Part shown: positions 22,148 through 33,289 of the stretch, one piece after another
How the letters are laid out: every line of letters begins with the position of its first letter
Position numbering within the stretch: the stretch's first letter is position 1
DNA from: Impatiens glandulifera
Lineage: Eukaryota > Streptophyta > Magnoliopsida > Ericales > Balsaminaceae
Direction of reading: 5' to 3'
DNA: 64,000 nt
Assembly (NCBI RefSeq): GCF_907164915.1
Contig: NC_061867.1
Coordinates: 23,102,308 to 23,166,307, forward strand
Notes under the pieces: generated by a model
The model's database searches: none
What the model was told of the DNA's origin: nothing
What the model saw: the letters and a program-made list of their open reading frames with translations, nothing else
Translations under genes and position numbers: made by a program

Positions 22148-24250
22148 CTAAGCCAACCAACGTTTCTCTTCAACAGATAAATTCCCCAATTCAATGAGAT
22201 GAGCAGCAACTTGCTCTTCTTCTTGTGATATCACATTATAATCTTCAGAAAGTTGCATCGACTCGTCGTCACTCGATGGATTATAAAACAGATTTAACCT
22301 TGAAGACCCAGTGTTATGAACAAATCTGAGAACTATTGAGCTATAGTTGCTCATGGTTTGATCAAGTCTCTTTAATGCACTCTCTTCTGCAAAAACATTT
22401 CTTTCCATTAGATTGTAATTTCCTTTTCTTGCTTCGAGCAGAGGCAAGAGAGCTCGACCTCTGATGTTAGCTTCTACCAGATCTTTCCTCTTGAGGGCTT
22501 CATGGACCTTAGTGGTTTTAGCCCACTTCAAGACTCGTTTCTCCACATTAACCAGCTTCCTCCATTTTCCCTTGATATCTTTTCCTTTAATAACTCTATC
22601 ATACTTGTTGACCACTCTGTTCATCACCTAGGTGTCGAAGATATATATTTTCCTAGCTTCTTTTGCATTAGCTTGATCCATCATTAGATTAACAATGCAG
22701 CTAGCTTCTGAAACTTTCTCATTTGAATTCGTGACAATAGATTTACCTTTTCCAATAACCTCAACTAGTTTAGGAATTGGTTTTGGTTCTCCGATGGGTA
22801 TGCCAGCAGCAATCTTAGTGGCTCTCATAATTTTGTGTGCTGTTAGCGGCTTGGAAAAACGCCCATTTAAGACCTTAGACATGACTCCTTTTCCCGTGAC
22901 ATCATATTTTTCTTGAGCAGTATTAGAAACAGGCAGTTCGACAATTGATAGAATGGGAGCCTGTTCGGGGTTGGAACAACACCCTGCTCTTTTTCAACAA
23001 TATTAGTAGCTACAACGGCTACAGGTTCTTTTAGAAGAACAGGAAATGGAATCTTGTCAATACATTCAATATTTGGACCAACTAGCTCAACAGTTGGCCC
23101 GACAGCTTGTTCCGACATAGGAACAACAACAGATACACCTTATTCCAACACAAGAACCCTAGAGATAGGCACTTCGGCTAGAGAAAGAGGGGAAAATACC
23201 TTGGAAGATTCCTTGGATAACTTAGACGCACTAGACGCCTTTAACTAATCACCTTTTGAGACGGAAGACTTTGCCGGATTTTTCAACATGTTGGGGGATG
23301 GAGAAAGCGAAGACATATGGATGGATGCAAAGAAATGAGGACCTTGCTTTGCTCTAGAGTCAACCACTCCATAATCTTTCTTCAAAGTGCTTTTTTGGCT
23401 GTTGGAACTAGCCTTAGATTCAATAATAGTTCTAGCTCTTTTAGCCCCCGTAGAGAGATTAGAGGTGATTGGTTGCTTGGATTGAGTGATAGATCTTCCA
23501 CCCGTCTGCTGGATAGTCGAGCCAGACAAAGACTCTTTTAAGTGCTTCAATCTTGTGAAAGTGTTGGAAACAGTGAATAGGTGAAAACACGACTAGAGTT
23601 AATAGCCTCACCTTCTCCCATAGGAACCCCAAATGTTTCAGAAACCGACTGAGCTGAGCAGCGAATCCCACGCTCTCCTTGTTCTTAGATTGAATCGACT
23701 CACAAAGATTAGCAAATAGCGTAGAAGCCTAGTTGACTTTAATTCCCTTTGAGATAGTCGTCATATATTCGAAACGATCTTAACTATATATGTGAAATGA
23801 ACCTGCTCTGCCTTGAAGAGCCTTCGCTACTATGTCGTTCAAAAGACTGAAATGCGGCTTTAGAACCTTCTTATTCCCATTCAGCCTGATTACTGAACCG
23901 TCGATTGAGAAAGCAGTCTTCATCTTTGTGACGGTTTGCGCTTGAAGATGAAGATTGAAAGTGTGACCCTCCGATGGAATTTCAAAAAACTCCGCATAAG
24001 CCGATTCATCAAAAGAAATAGTTGTCTCGTTCACAATTGCCAAAATGGAATCACCAACCAAGGTCGCCGACTTGAATAACTCCTGAACTTCTTTCTCGTG
24101 GAATATAAACGGACCGCCGAGATATTTTCTAAGGCCGGAATACTCCAAGGATCGAAACATATCAACCACGTCATGTTGATCGAAAGAGTACACCGAGGCG
24201 AAATCCACTTGTAGGGTGTTGTGACCAAGGGTAATCTTCTTGTTAGCCAT
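22148..24250 (-). pseudogene. LRP-family gene inside LTR element, disabled
   Basis: It starts at 24250 with MANKKITLGHNTLQVDF, which aligns with the start of paralog 2 in copy B (MAKDNALFNYIVQVHF at 55824). Then SGLRKYLGGP, an ESAYAEFFEIPSEG block and a FSLLNDIVAKALQGRAGSF helix follow to the stop at 23780. Reading on in frame reaches a second stop at the INW Trp codon (TAG, 23729-23731). Further fragments at 23671-22867 form a Ser/Pro/Val-rich linker, and 22627-22148 has a KDLVEANIRGRALLPLLEARKGNYN helix matching the C-terminal block of the other copies. This copy is more diverged from the 15 kb and 56 kb copies than they are from each other. Confidence 0.68.
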
Positions 24251-24599
24251 TAGATAAAGGATGGAGAAGATGAATAAGATTATTAAGAGAGAATTTAGAG
24301 AAATCTAGGGTTCTTAAAAAATTTGTGAGCGTAAAACTATCAATCAAATGCAATATGTCCTTAAATAGACTTCGAAAGGTCCCATGACTTAATCGTCACA
24401 TTGCACAATAGTAGGTTCCACTAATTAATGTTAGACGCCTTTTCCCAAAGGTAGTCATCATTAATTTAAGGGTATATCAGTCATTCTCTTTTAAATTGAA
24501 ATAAATGTGTCTTTATGTTATTTGAAAATGACTATTTTAATGTTTGAGCGAGAAAATTAGTTGACACTACATAGAGGACAACTGTCCTTAATCAGTTTT

Positions 24600-24850
24600 T
24601 GAAAATGAAGCGTCTAATAGCAAACGTAGTTAGACGTTTCTCTTACTTCTACAATCTATGTGGATTAAGCGTCTATTAGACACATGAGTCTATTAGACGC
24701 AGACATCTAATTACTTGTCTTATAATTGTCTAAACGTCTAATTACGCATGAACATCACGTATTAGACGTGTGTTTGGTTAGACGTGAGCATCCAATTTCT
24801 CTTTTCTTATAAACATCTAAACATCTATTAGACTTCAATGTCTAACCGCG
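24600..24850. repeat. Scattered TTAGACG/CGTCTAA words between LRP start and LTR
   Basis: About fifteen copies of GTCTAA-type or TTAGAC-type words occur here, outside the LTR proper, without regular 28-bp spacing. This is the leader region of the LRP gene in element sense. Confidence 0.7.
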
Positions 24851-24906
24851 CAGGATATCAACCAAGTTAATTTAACTTAGAGGCATATAGTGTGTAAGTA
24901 AGAATA

Positions 24907-26932
24907 TGATAGAATCAGCGTAATCGATAGAGACGAGGGTCTGGATATTGATGACGGCTTCGGATAAACGAGTTGATAGAAATCCTGTTAGGGATTTATA
25001 TCGCTTTCTATTCTACACAAACCCTTGCAAACTCTACAACGATTCAAGTGCGGAAACGTTTTCTTGGGTTTGAAGCTAAGAACTAATGAAGGAGATGATG
25101 ACAAAATGTAAATGACCCAAGAGTTTTTTATGGATGTTCGGAGCAAAACTCTCCTACGTGTCACCCCTTCTTCCAATCACCAGAAGGATTCACTATATGT
25201 TTCTTAGAATCAAATACAGTTGCACGGCTAGTTCACTATTAAACAGAACAGACTTTGTTCAACTTACAGTATATTGAAGAATATCACTCAACTAGACAAA
25301 ACTTTGATTATATCTCTCTCTTGATAAACACATAGTAAATCAAGAAAGCAATTCTTAAGATTATAAATTCAGTAGATCTCTCGTATGCGTATTTCTAAGT
25401 GTTCAGTGATCGGTAATGTCCAACAGTTCTTCCGTTGTCCTTAAAGATCTTTAAATAGAGATTATGCACCAACGGTCGAATCTTCCATAATGACATGTGG
25501 AGAACTTCCATTAGAACGTCTCCATAGTACACATGTATAGCAGACTCTAAGCACCAGGATCGTGGCCGTACCAATCTGGTAGTGCGTCAAATATTCTTCT
25601 AGGATATTCCTGCAAGAAACAAGTTGTGGGAAGAATATTTGCTTAAGTAGAATTAGTTAATTGGTTGCAACTGGCTGTCATACTGATCTGCACTGAAAAG
25701 TGGAGCAGAAGTAGTATACATCTAGTTGATCGTGGGTAGATGGATGCTAACTTCAAGCAACTACTTAAGCGTGGCATTAGACGTTTTTCACTTAAACTAA
25801 CGAGTCTAATAAAATTATACGCCCACGTCTAATAACAGGATCCATTAGACCACCTAGTCTAATGGGATTAGACGACACATCTAATTACGGTTCCCTTGAG
25901 ACTAATCTGAAGGAGTTACACTGCACGTCTAACTCTTATCTGTTAGACGACACGTCTAACTAGTTTCCCTTCAAACTAATCTGAAGGAGTTAGACTGCAC
26001 GTCTAACTCTCATCTGTTAGACAGCACGTCTAACTACGCTTCCCTTCAGACTAATCTGAAGGAGTTAGACTACACGTCTAACAATTACCTCTTAGACTGC
26101 ACGTCTAACTACGTTTGTTAGACTGCATGTATAACTACGTCTCTGTTAGACTACACGTCTAACTGTTACCTGTTAGACTACACATCTCACTCTTACATGT
26201 TAGACTACACGTCTAACTCTTACCTATTAGACTGCACGTCTAACTACGTCTCTGTTAAACTGCACGTCTAACTACGTCTCTATTAGACTGCACGTCTAAC
26301 TACGTCTCTATTAGACTACACGTCCAACTACGTATCTGTTAGACTACGCGTCTAACTACGTATTTGTTAGACTGTGCATCTAACTACGTATATATTAGAC
26401 TACGCGTCTAACTACGTATCTGTTAGACTACACGTCTAATTATGTATCTTTTAGACTGCATGTCTAACTACGTATGTGTTAGATTGCATATCTAACTACG
26501 TATCTATTAGACTGCACATCTAACTACGTATCTGTTAGACTACACGTCTAATTACGTATCTGTTAGACTGCACATCTAACTACGGATCTGTTAGACTGCA
26601 TGTCTAACTACATCTCTGTTAAACTACACGTCTAACTATGTATTTGTTAGACTGCACGTCTAACTACGTATCCATTAGACTACACGTCTAATTACGTCTC
26701 TGTTAGATTGCACGTCTATCTATGTATCAGTTAGACTACACGTCTAACTAGGTATCTGTTAGACTGCATGTCTAAATACGTATCAGTTAGACTGCACGTC
26801 TAACTAATTATTTGTTAGACTGTACGTCTAACTGAATGTGTCTAATAGCCAATCAGTCTAATGAACCTTTTTAAGACTTAGTCTAATATAACATGTTTTC
26901 AATACACCTGCACCAAAAACAATTAGACGTCT
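24907..26932 (-). repeat. LTR (5' in element sense), truncated and fused to an inverted LTR
   Basis: Starts TGATAGAATC and follows the 19876 LTR closely (same Ser/Lys-coding-like TATA-proximal text, same 'cgttggtgc'-type promoter flank). Its array is about twice as long. The final ~150 bases of the intact LTR, including CCCAACA, are missing. At about 26932 it passes into the inverted copy. Confidence 0.8.
25870..26840. repeat. Array of ~34 dyad-symmetric 28-bp units
   Basis: Same consensus as the 20.8-21.3 kb array. The left part shows a higher-order form in which 'cagactaatctgaaggagtt' alternates with two palindromic units (three times at about 25895-26070). The rest is monotone 28-bp repetition. 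Confidence 0.92.
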
Positions 26933-27960
26933 TAGTTTAACAAGTACGTAGTTAGACGTTCAGTTTAACAAATACGTAGTTAGACGTTGCAGTCTAACAT
27001 ATACGTAGTTAGACGCTCAGTCTAACTGATACATAGTTAAATGTTTAGTCTAACAGATACGTAGTTAGACGTTTAGTCTAACTGATACATAGTTAGTCGA
27101 TAAAGTCTAACAAATACGTAATTAGACGTTGAAGTCTAACAGATACGTAGTTAGACGTTGGTGTCTAACTCCTTCATACAAGTTTAAAGTGGTACGTAGT
27201 TAGACGTTTAGTCAAACGAATACGTAGTTAGATGTTCAATCTAACAAATACGTAGTTAGACGTTGCAGTCTAACCCCATTAGACGTGGTAGTCTAATGGG
27301 TAACGTAGTTAGACGTTGATGTCTAACTCCTTCAAACAAGTCTAAATGGATGCATAGTTAGACGTTGACGTCTAACTTCATTAGACTAGGCAGTCTAATG
27401 GAGCACGTCTAATACCTCGCTTCAGCAACTGTCTAAATTTAGCATACGTCTATCCACGATCAACTAGTTGTCTACTACTCTACTTCATTCACTCTTGTGC
27501 AGTCTGACAAGCCAGCTAATTACATCTAATGAATGAACGCCACATACGCAAATGTCCTTCCAACGGTTTGTCCAATACAATACAATATCAGAGAGGATAT
27601 TCGTCGCATTACTAGTTCGGTATGACCATGATCCATTTGCTCATAGTCTGTTGTACTCTTGTCGTTTGGCGGCCTTCCAATGGACGCTTACCAAATGTCC
27701 ATGAAGAAGATTCGACCGTTGGAGTCCTTTTACTACAAATATATGCTCAAGGACAACGACCGAATAACTGTTTACTTTGCTCAATTTTACAATCTTACAA
27801 GCTTACTCTTGTCTTGCTGATTTCTATCATCTTCTAAGCTGAAGAGAGAAAGAATCAAAAACTGTCTAGCTGAGAGAATATTGTTCATAATATTGTAAGT
27901 TGAACAGATGTTGTTCTGTTCAACAGAGTGTTAGCTAGATCAGTAAACTATATTTGATTA
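26933..27960 (+). repeat. Inverted, truncated LTR fused tail-to-tail with the 24907 LTR
   Basis: From about 26933 the array continues in reverse orientation (AGATACGTAGTTAGACGT...AGTCTAAC, about 14 units to about 27400). The rest of the LTR follows in reverse: 'ccacgatcaacta' near 27456 mirrors 'tagttgatcgtgg' near 25723. It breaks off near 27960, so about 290 bases of the LTR end are missing. No internal element sequence is attached. Confidence 0.85.
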
Positions 27961-28570
27961 ATACTCGAGAGAAAATATTTTTCTCTTGCATGTTATTCTT
28001 TTGACATCTTATTTAGCAACATAAATTTTATATGTTAATTACAAACTTAATTACAAATTTGTTATATATATTTGAGTTATAAAATATGTTGCACCAAATT
28101 ATATTACTTTATACATTATAGATGAAAAATGTTTTTTTGTTTGACAACTTATTTGACAACATAATATTGTATTTGAGTTTCAAATTAAATTGTAAATTTA
28201 TAATATTTATTTGAGTTATAAAATGGATTGATAAAATAATTTTCTACACCAAAATATTTTTCAATTCCCATGACTCACTCCTCCAAAACATCCCACACTC
28301 CCTCCAAACATTTTTAGAGACATTTTCTTTTTTCTCATTCTCCAAAATATCCCACTAGTCTCTCTCCCTCCAAACACTTCCAGAGATATTTTTTTTATTA
28401 TATTCTTCAAAACATCCCTCTCTCTCCAAATACCTTTAGAGATATTTTATTCGTTCTGCACTAAAGAATATTTCCCTCTAAGATCTCTCATGACTCTCTT
28501 CCTCCACTTGCGACTCTCTTACGTAACATAGATCCTTTACCTGTATATATCCTCCATAGCAAACAGAAGC
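27961..28570. repeat. Intergenic: ~125-bp and ~70-bp tandem repeats
   Basis: Two diverged ~125-bp copies at about 28005-28225 share 'gttgacaacttattt'-like and 'tttgagttataaaat' text. Then three ~70-bp pyrimidine-rich units at about 28255-28455 share 'ctccaaacat...tagagatatttt' and 'ccaaaacatccc'. No gene is supported. Confidence 0.55.
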
Positions 28571-28574
28571 GACA

Positions 28575-28638
28575 ATGATTGAAGCGTCCCTCCACTGTCA
28601 AACCCTAATAGCTTTTCTTAAGGATCTTGTGACAGGTT
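28575..28638 (+). other. Possible first exon of an unidentified gene
   Basis: After a CT-rich leader-like stretch, ATG at 28575 opens a ~20-codon frame (MIEASLHCQT LIAFLKDLV) that runs into a GT donor-like site near 28635. No second exon is visible before the gypsy element at 28812. It may be a chance frame or a host gene start split by the insertion. Confidence 0.2.
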
Positions 28639-28811
28639 ATACATATTTATGTTCAATCAATTAATTTTTTAAACCCTAATATATATATATTTGTTGTTCA
28701 ATTAATCAAATAGTTTATTCTTAGGGTTTTATAAAAATTAAATGATATTGTGATAGGTAAAACTCAAATAGTTTATCCTTAGGATTTCTCATTTTGTTTG
28801 TCTATGCATTT

Positions 28812-29369
28812 TGTTACGGGCTCAGTCTTTTCACTGACGATCCGTACGGCACTAGTTACGATCTTCGCAAGAACGAGTAACTAGTTAGCCTTACTCGACG
28901 CAACACTCGACGTTTAACAGAATTGACACAATAATTCTAGAAAGAGAGTAAACTCTTACAAAGATTAATATTATATCACTTGAATACTTGGTGATTTACA
29001 ATATAATACCTCACAAGTATTTATAGGACTAATTCTAGCTATTACATTAATGACACACTAATTTAGGGCATTCCTTATAAGTGTCAATCAGTGATGCACT
29101 AATTTAAGGATTCCTTCTAATTGTCAATTAGTTATGGACTAATCAAGGACATTCCTTTTAAGTATCAATTTATGATGCGCTAATCAAGGACATTCCTTTC
29201 AACTCTCAATTAGTGATACGTTAATCAAACACCTGCCTTCTAGCTAGAATATTCCTTGCGTTGGGCTTAAGAGGGATTAAGCCTCCTCCTCTTCTTGGGC
29301 TAGGAAGATTGGGTTGTGACATTCTCCTTAAGCCTCCGCTTCTTGGGCCAGGAAGATTGGGCCGTGACA
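28812..29369 (-). repeat. Gypsy 3' LTR (558 bp) with internal ~45-bp tandem repeat
   Basis: It holds about four diverged ~45-bp units at about 29045-29235 ('gtcaattagtgatgcactaat...attcctt'). Near the end, the segment 'aggaagattggg..gtgacattctcc' is present twice (about 29305-29330 and 29350-29375), so the LTR edge plus start of the PPT is duplicated. A TATA-like TATAAATA (minus strand) is at 29018-29025. Confidence 0.85.
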
Positions 29370-29486
29370 TTCTCCCCCACTCAATCTAGCGACGTCCTCG
29401 TCTCTTCCTCCTTGTAGGCTTGGATGGTGTATCCACATAAGAAAAAAGAGCGACATGCTGGCTTTCCAACCCATTTCTTCTATAAG

Positions 29487-31653
29487 AAAGGGCCTTCGTA
29501 TTGCCTCATAAGCCCCTTGTGAACTTTGGAAAATCGTCTCTCTTAATGGAGGAGAAGTTTTACTATCACTCGGTTTCCTCCGAACTCCAAGTGTCTTCTC
29601 TTCTTGTCCTCTCATTTCTTCATTCTTTTGGTGGTCTTGGCTATTTCGCACTTCTCTTTCTTGAAGAGAAACTCCTCCGGTTGCCTCTTCAATTCCTCCA
29701 ATTTGGGAGGTTAGTTGCGATAAAGAACCGCCGTCGATGTTTAGTACATTTGACTAACTCTTCTCTGTGATCCACTTCTCTCTTATGGTGGGGTTTCTTT
29801 GATAATCCAGCGGGTATTACATCGTGACCTTTCTCTAGGACAGTTATAACTTCTGGTGGTATCTTCTCTTTAGACGCAGTTTTCTCTACTTCTTTCACAG
29901 TGACAAAAGATGATGGGTAGGTCTTCTCCACACCTTTTGTGAGTCGTATGGCAGATAGGTGCCTAATTTCTCTCTTGCCCTCTCTTGTTAAAGGTATTGT
30001 GCGAGTATTACCTTGCTCTAGAATGTACATCATATTGGAAGAAGGGAGTAGGATGACATTTACTTTGTCTAGAAACTCTATGTCGAGAACCATTTTGTAG
30101 TCGTCCATGTCAATAATGGAGAAATACAGAAGGCTAGTCCACTCCCCCAAGTTGATCTTTACATTACGAGCAACTCCATAAGTTGCACTTGGTGCCGAGA
30201 TGACTGCTTTAAGCCATCCTTGCTCCTTAGTGTACCTGATCCCCAGTCTTCCCTCCTCCTTTACCTTTAGAAAATTGTTGTTGGCTCCCGTATCCAGTAA
30301 AGCTTTAATCATGTAGTTTCTTACTTTTGTTTCCACAAATAATCGTCCTTTCTTCGCGGACTTTGCCTCATCAAAATTTGTTGTAACGACACTAAGTAAG
30401 TTTAACGACCCCAATCGAGCTTCATCGTGAAGGCGTTCTTGCTCCTCCATCAATGATGATAGTTTATTCTTCATAGGGAACTCTTTTGCTTTGTGTGGCC
30501 CTTCACAAAAGAAACACTTTATTCGGGGTCTCTCTACATGTTTCCCCTCCCGATCTTCTCTACCATTGGATTTGGTAGACTTAACTGGGTCTTCATTGTT
30601 GTAGATATGGTTTCCACCATTTTCCCCCTTGTCATTCCTCTCATAGGTCGACTTTGGTTTCTCTTGCCTTCTCATTTCGACAAGTGATTAAGCCACGACA
30701 ATAGCAGAGCTTAGATCTTGGACACCACGCCGTTCCAACTCCAACTTCGCCCACATTTGTAGACCATCAGTGAAGGCGAACAAGGCTTCATCGTTTGAGT
30801 AGTTAGGGATCTCAAGGAGAGTAGTGATGAACTCCTTGACATACTCCTTTATACTCCCTCTTTGTGAGAGCTGCATCAACTTGGTCCTTGCTTCTCGAAT
30901 GGCATTTTCAGGATAAAACTGTCTCTTGAGTTCCTCCTTGAATTCACCCCAGGTATTGATAGAACACGTACCTATTTCAATGTCGTTACTCCTTAGCCTC
31001 CACCACAGCATCATGGTGTCTTCCAGATATGTCGTGGCAATATCTATCTTCCTCGCCTCTTCTACTAGGCCGAGTGTTTTGAAATACTAGTCCAGACTCC
31101 ATAGGAAGTTGTCGATCTCTTTCGCATTCCTCTCGCCTAAATACGCTTTAGGCGTTGGAACATCTATCCGTATTGGATTGGGGACTCCTACAGGCGTGCG
31201 TCCGCACTCTTGCGCAATCGCCTTCTTGAGTAACGCCACATCCTCTTCGGTAGCTTGTAACTTAGAAGTCATTGCCTCGAGTTTCTTAGTCAAGGTACTG
31301 ATTTCATCAAGGAGGGTCTGCTCCACGATCTGAGCTTGTTCTTGACATTTGGACAAGCCTTCGTTCAGGGAACCTTGCATTCCTCCTCGGAGCTCGTCTC
31401 TTTCCTTCTCAAGATCGACAATGCGTTCCTCTAGGTCCCCGACATTATCTTGTCCGTATGCCACAGTGAGTTCTACCTTCTCCAATCTGGCGATAATGTC
31501 AATGATAGCGTCTTTCGATCTTTCTCTTTCTTTGGTAGCTTTGGTTCCTCCCGCATGAACTTTGCGAGAGTTCCTACCATCTTCTCCGGTTCCTTGGGGA
31601 AGATTATCTACTTCGTCCACGACCTTTGAATTTTCTTCCGATCTCTTCGTCAT
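29487..31653 (-). pseudogene. Gypsy gag-protease polyprotein with remnant of integrase C-terminus
   Basis: The start is placed at 31653, just inside the primer site; the frame extends into the LTR but cannot begin there in the RNA. A coiled-coil acidic region (31500-31200) is followed by a gag domain at about 31140-30690 (QFYPENAIREA, then KEYVKEF). A zinc knuckle at about 30516-30478 reads CFFCEGPHKAKEF, where the final Cys is Phe. Protease has LLDTGAN at about 30300-30283. In-frame stops lie near 31087 and 30688, separating three blocks of one frame. After VDHREEL (about 29760) the frame decays, and only KVHKGL-MRQYEGPF of integrase remains at 29487-29536. Confidence 0.85.
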
Positions 31654-31657
31654 TTCA

Positions 31658-31669
31658 GCTCTGATACCA
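31658..31669 (-). promoter_or_regulatory. Primer binding site, initiator tRNA-Met (gypsy)
   Basis: On the minus strand it is TGGTATCAGAGC, complementary to the 3' end of plant initiator tRNA-Met, two bases from the LTR end. Confidence 0.92.
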
Positions 31670-31671
31670 AT

Positions 31672-32219
31672 TGTCACGGGCTCAGTCTTTTCACTGACGG
31701 TCCATGCGGCACTAGTAACGATCTTCACAACAACGAGTAACTAGTCAGCCTTACTCGACGTAACACTCGACGTTTAACAGAATTGACACAATAATTTTAG
31801 AGAGAGAGTAAACTCTTACAAAGAATAATATTATATCACTTGAATACTTGGTGATTTACAATGTAATACCTCACAGGTATTTATAGAACTAATTCTAGCT
31901 ATTACATTAATGACACACTAATTTAGGGCATTCCTTATAAGTGTCAATTAGTGATGCACTAATTTAGGGATTCTTTCAGATTGTCAATTAGTTATGGACT
32001 AATCAAGGACATTCCTTTTAAGTATCAATTTGTGATGCGCTAATCAAGGACATGCCTTTCAACTCTCAATTATTGATGCGTTAATCAAGCACCTGCCTTC
32101 AAGCTAGAATATTCCTTGCGTTGGGCTTAAGCCTCATCCTCTTCTTGGGCCAAGAAAATTGGGTCATTAAATTCTCCTTAAGCCTCCTCTTCTTAGGCCA
32201 GGAAGATTGGGCCGTGACA
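31672..32219 (-). repeat. Gypsy 5' LTR (548 bp)
   Basis: Partner of 28812-29369. It carries the same ~45-bp repeat block (about 31925-32100) and the same duplicated LTR-edge text (about 32150 and 32195), so both features predate this insertion. Confidence 0.88.
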
Positions 32220-33156
32220 ATGTATACCTTTGCTATATAATCTTACTTTCTTGGATGTTCAATTGTTATGCTTTATTTTGACAATGCTAATTTATGTTCA
32301 TTTGATACAAACTTAGAAAGCTCAACTCTTTTGTTTTTCTTTTTGTCACATATAATCAAAGTCAAGAGAGCATCCGAAACTATATAAATAGCTCTACAAC
32401 AACTAATCATATTTCATTTCTCTTTGTAATAGATGATGAAAATTTTATCTGCATTCTTATTGCAACATGTCAATAAAATTTATAATTTCCATTTGAGTTA
32501 TTGCCTTTTATTCTTAGTTTGAAAGAATTGTTCAAATAAAGTTTCAGATAAGAGTTCTTCAAAGCTAAAAAATTCTTCTATCAAATAAATAAATTATATT
32601 GTTTAAATACTGTTTCAGAAAAGTTTCATTCTAAAATGCATTAAAGAGTTCAAATACAATTATAAAGACATTTGATTCATTTATTATTTATTTATTAGTT
32701 GATGTAATTGATTTTTGTTAATTGTCATTCAATTTGATATATTTGGCTGAGTCATAGTAGATAATTCACCATATTTAAAACTGATATATAATAGTAATTT
32801 GACTTCGATAATTCAAGTTTATGAGTTATTATTTCTCTTATTTATAGTTACATTATATGATTATTATTTTATACTAAATGAATAGATGTTATTAATCTAT
32901 TCATTAATATATTGGTGACAGGGTAGTTCAATTATTAAAATTAATAAGATATTTTTATTAAATTTGTTATAATTTTAAACAAAAAGTGTTGTAGTTTAAT
33001 GGTGAAAGTTAAGTATTTAAAATGTTTTGTTAATCGTGGATTCAAATCTCATTAAAAGCTATTTTTAATCCATTTTTAAAATACACAAGGCAAAAATATT
33101 TTCGATCTTTTTTTTTACCCGAGGTTGGGGCAGCCCAAATCTCAGGGCCGGCACTG
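32220..33156. mobile_element. AT-rich tract ending in an orphan hAT terminus
   Basis: The right edge (33126-33156), read on the minus strand, starts CAGTGCCGGCCCTGAG and continues 'atttgggctg', closely matching the hAT TIR at 7004 (CAGTGCCGGACCTGAG). The other end was not found, so the element is truncated, or its left end lies beyond the gypsy insertion. At about 32993-33060 a weak tRNA-like text has an A-box-like TAGTTTAATGG and a B-box-like GGATTCAAATC. No gene is seen. Confidence 0.45.
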
Positions 33157-33289
33157 GGCACTGATTGTTGATGATATAGTTAATTAATAATAGGATTTTA
33201 TTTCATAAGATTGGTTAAAGGTTTGAGTTTTATTGGATGTTCATGTTTGGATTTGGAAGAAGCATAAATTATCATTGTGACTGTATCAA

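Larger units (their letters stand above)
19876..26932 (-). mobile_element. LTR retroelement (copia-type LTR family) carrying an LRP gene instead of gag-pol
   Basis: The 3' LTR (in element sense) is 19876-21417 and the other LTR is 24907-26932, truncated. Both start TGAT and closely resemble the LTRs of the copia at 58181-62927. A polypurine tract sits directly beside the 3' LTR at 21418-21432, so the element reads on the minus strand. The ~3.5 kb interior holds only an LRP pseudogene in the same sense, with no UBN2 gag, protease, integrase or reverse transcriptase. No TGGTATCAGAGC primer site follows the LTR at 24906, unlike the related copia. The LTRs may therefore be unrelated insertions flanking the gene, but the PPT contact and matching sense argue for one element. 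Confidence 0.6.
28812..32219 (-). mobile_element. Ty3/gypsy-type LTR retrotransposon with large internal deletion
   Basis: LTRs 28812-29369 and 31672-32219 both run TGT[T/C]ACGGG to CCGTGACA. The tRNA-Met primer site is at 31658-31669 and the polypurine tract at 29370-29382, all on the minus strand. The interior keeps gag and protease and then, at about 29487-29536, only the end of integrase (SKVHKGLMRQYEGPF). Reverse transcriptase, RNase H and the integrase core are missing, so it could move only with outside help. The LTRs differ at about 5% of positions by eye. The flanking 5-mers (cattt, atgta) do not match, so no target duplication is confirmed. Confidence 0.9.

Noticed and set aside
20790..26840. 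CRISPR-like look of the 28-bp palindromic arrays
   Set aside because: There are no unique spacers: the whole 28-bp unit repeats with only point changes. The arrays lie inside plant LTRs, so they are minisatellites with dyad symmetry, not CRISPR.
27622..27837. 71-codon plus-strand ORF
   Set aside because: It lies inside the inverted LTR and has no counterpart frame in the other LTRs of the family.
31109..31744. Plus-strand ORFs opposite the gypsy gag
   Set aside because: They are complementary to gag codons, with low-complexity Ser/Leu composition typical of a reverse-strand shadow.
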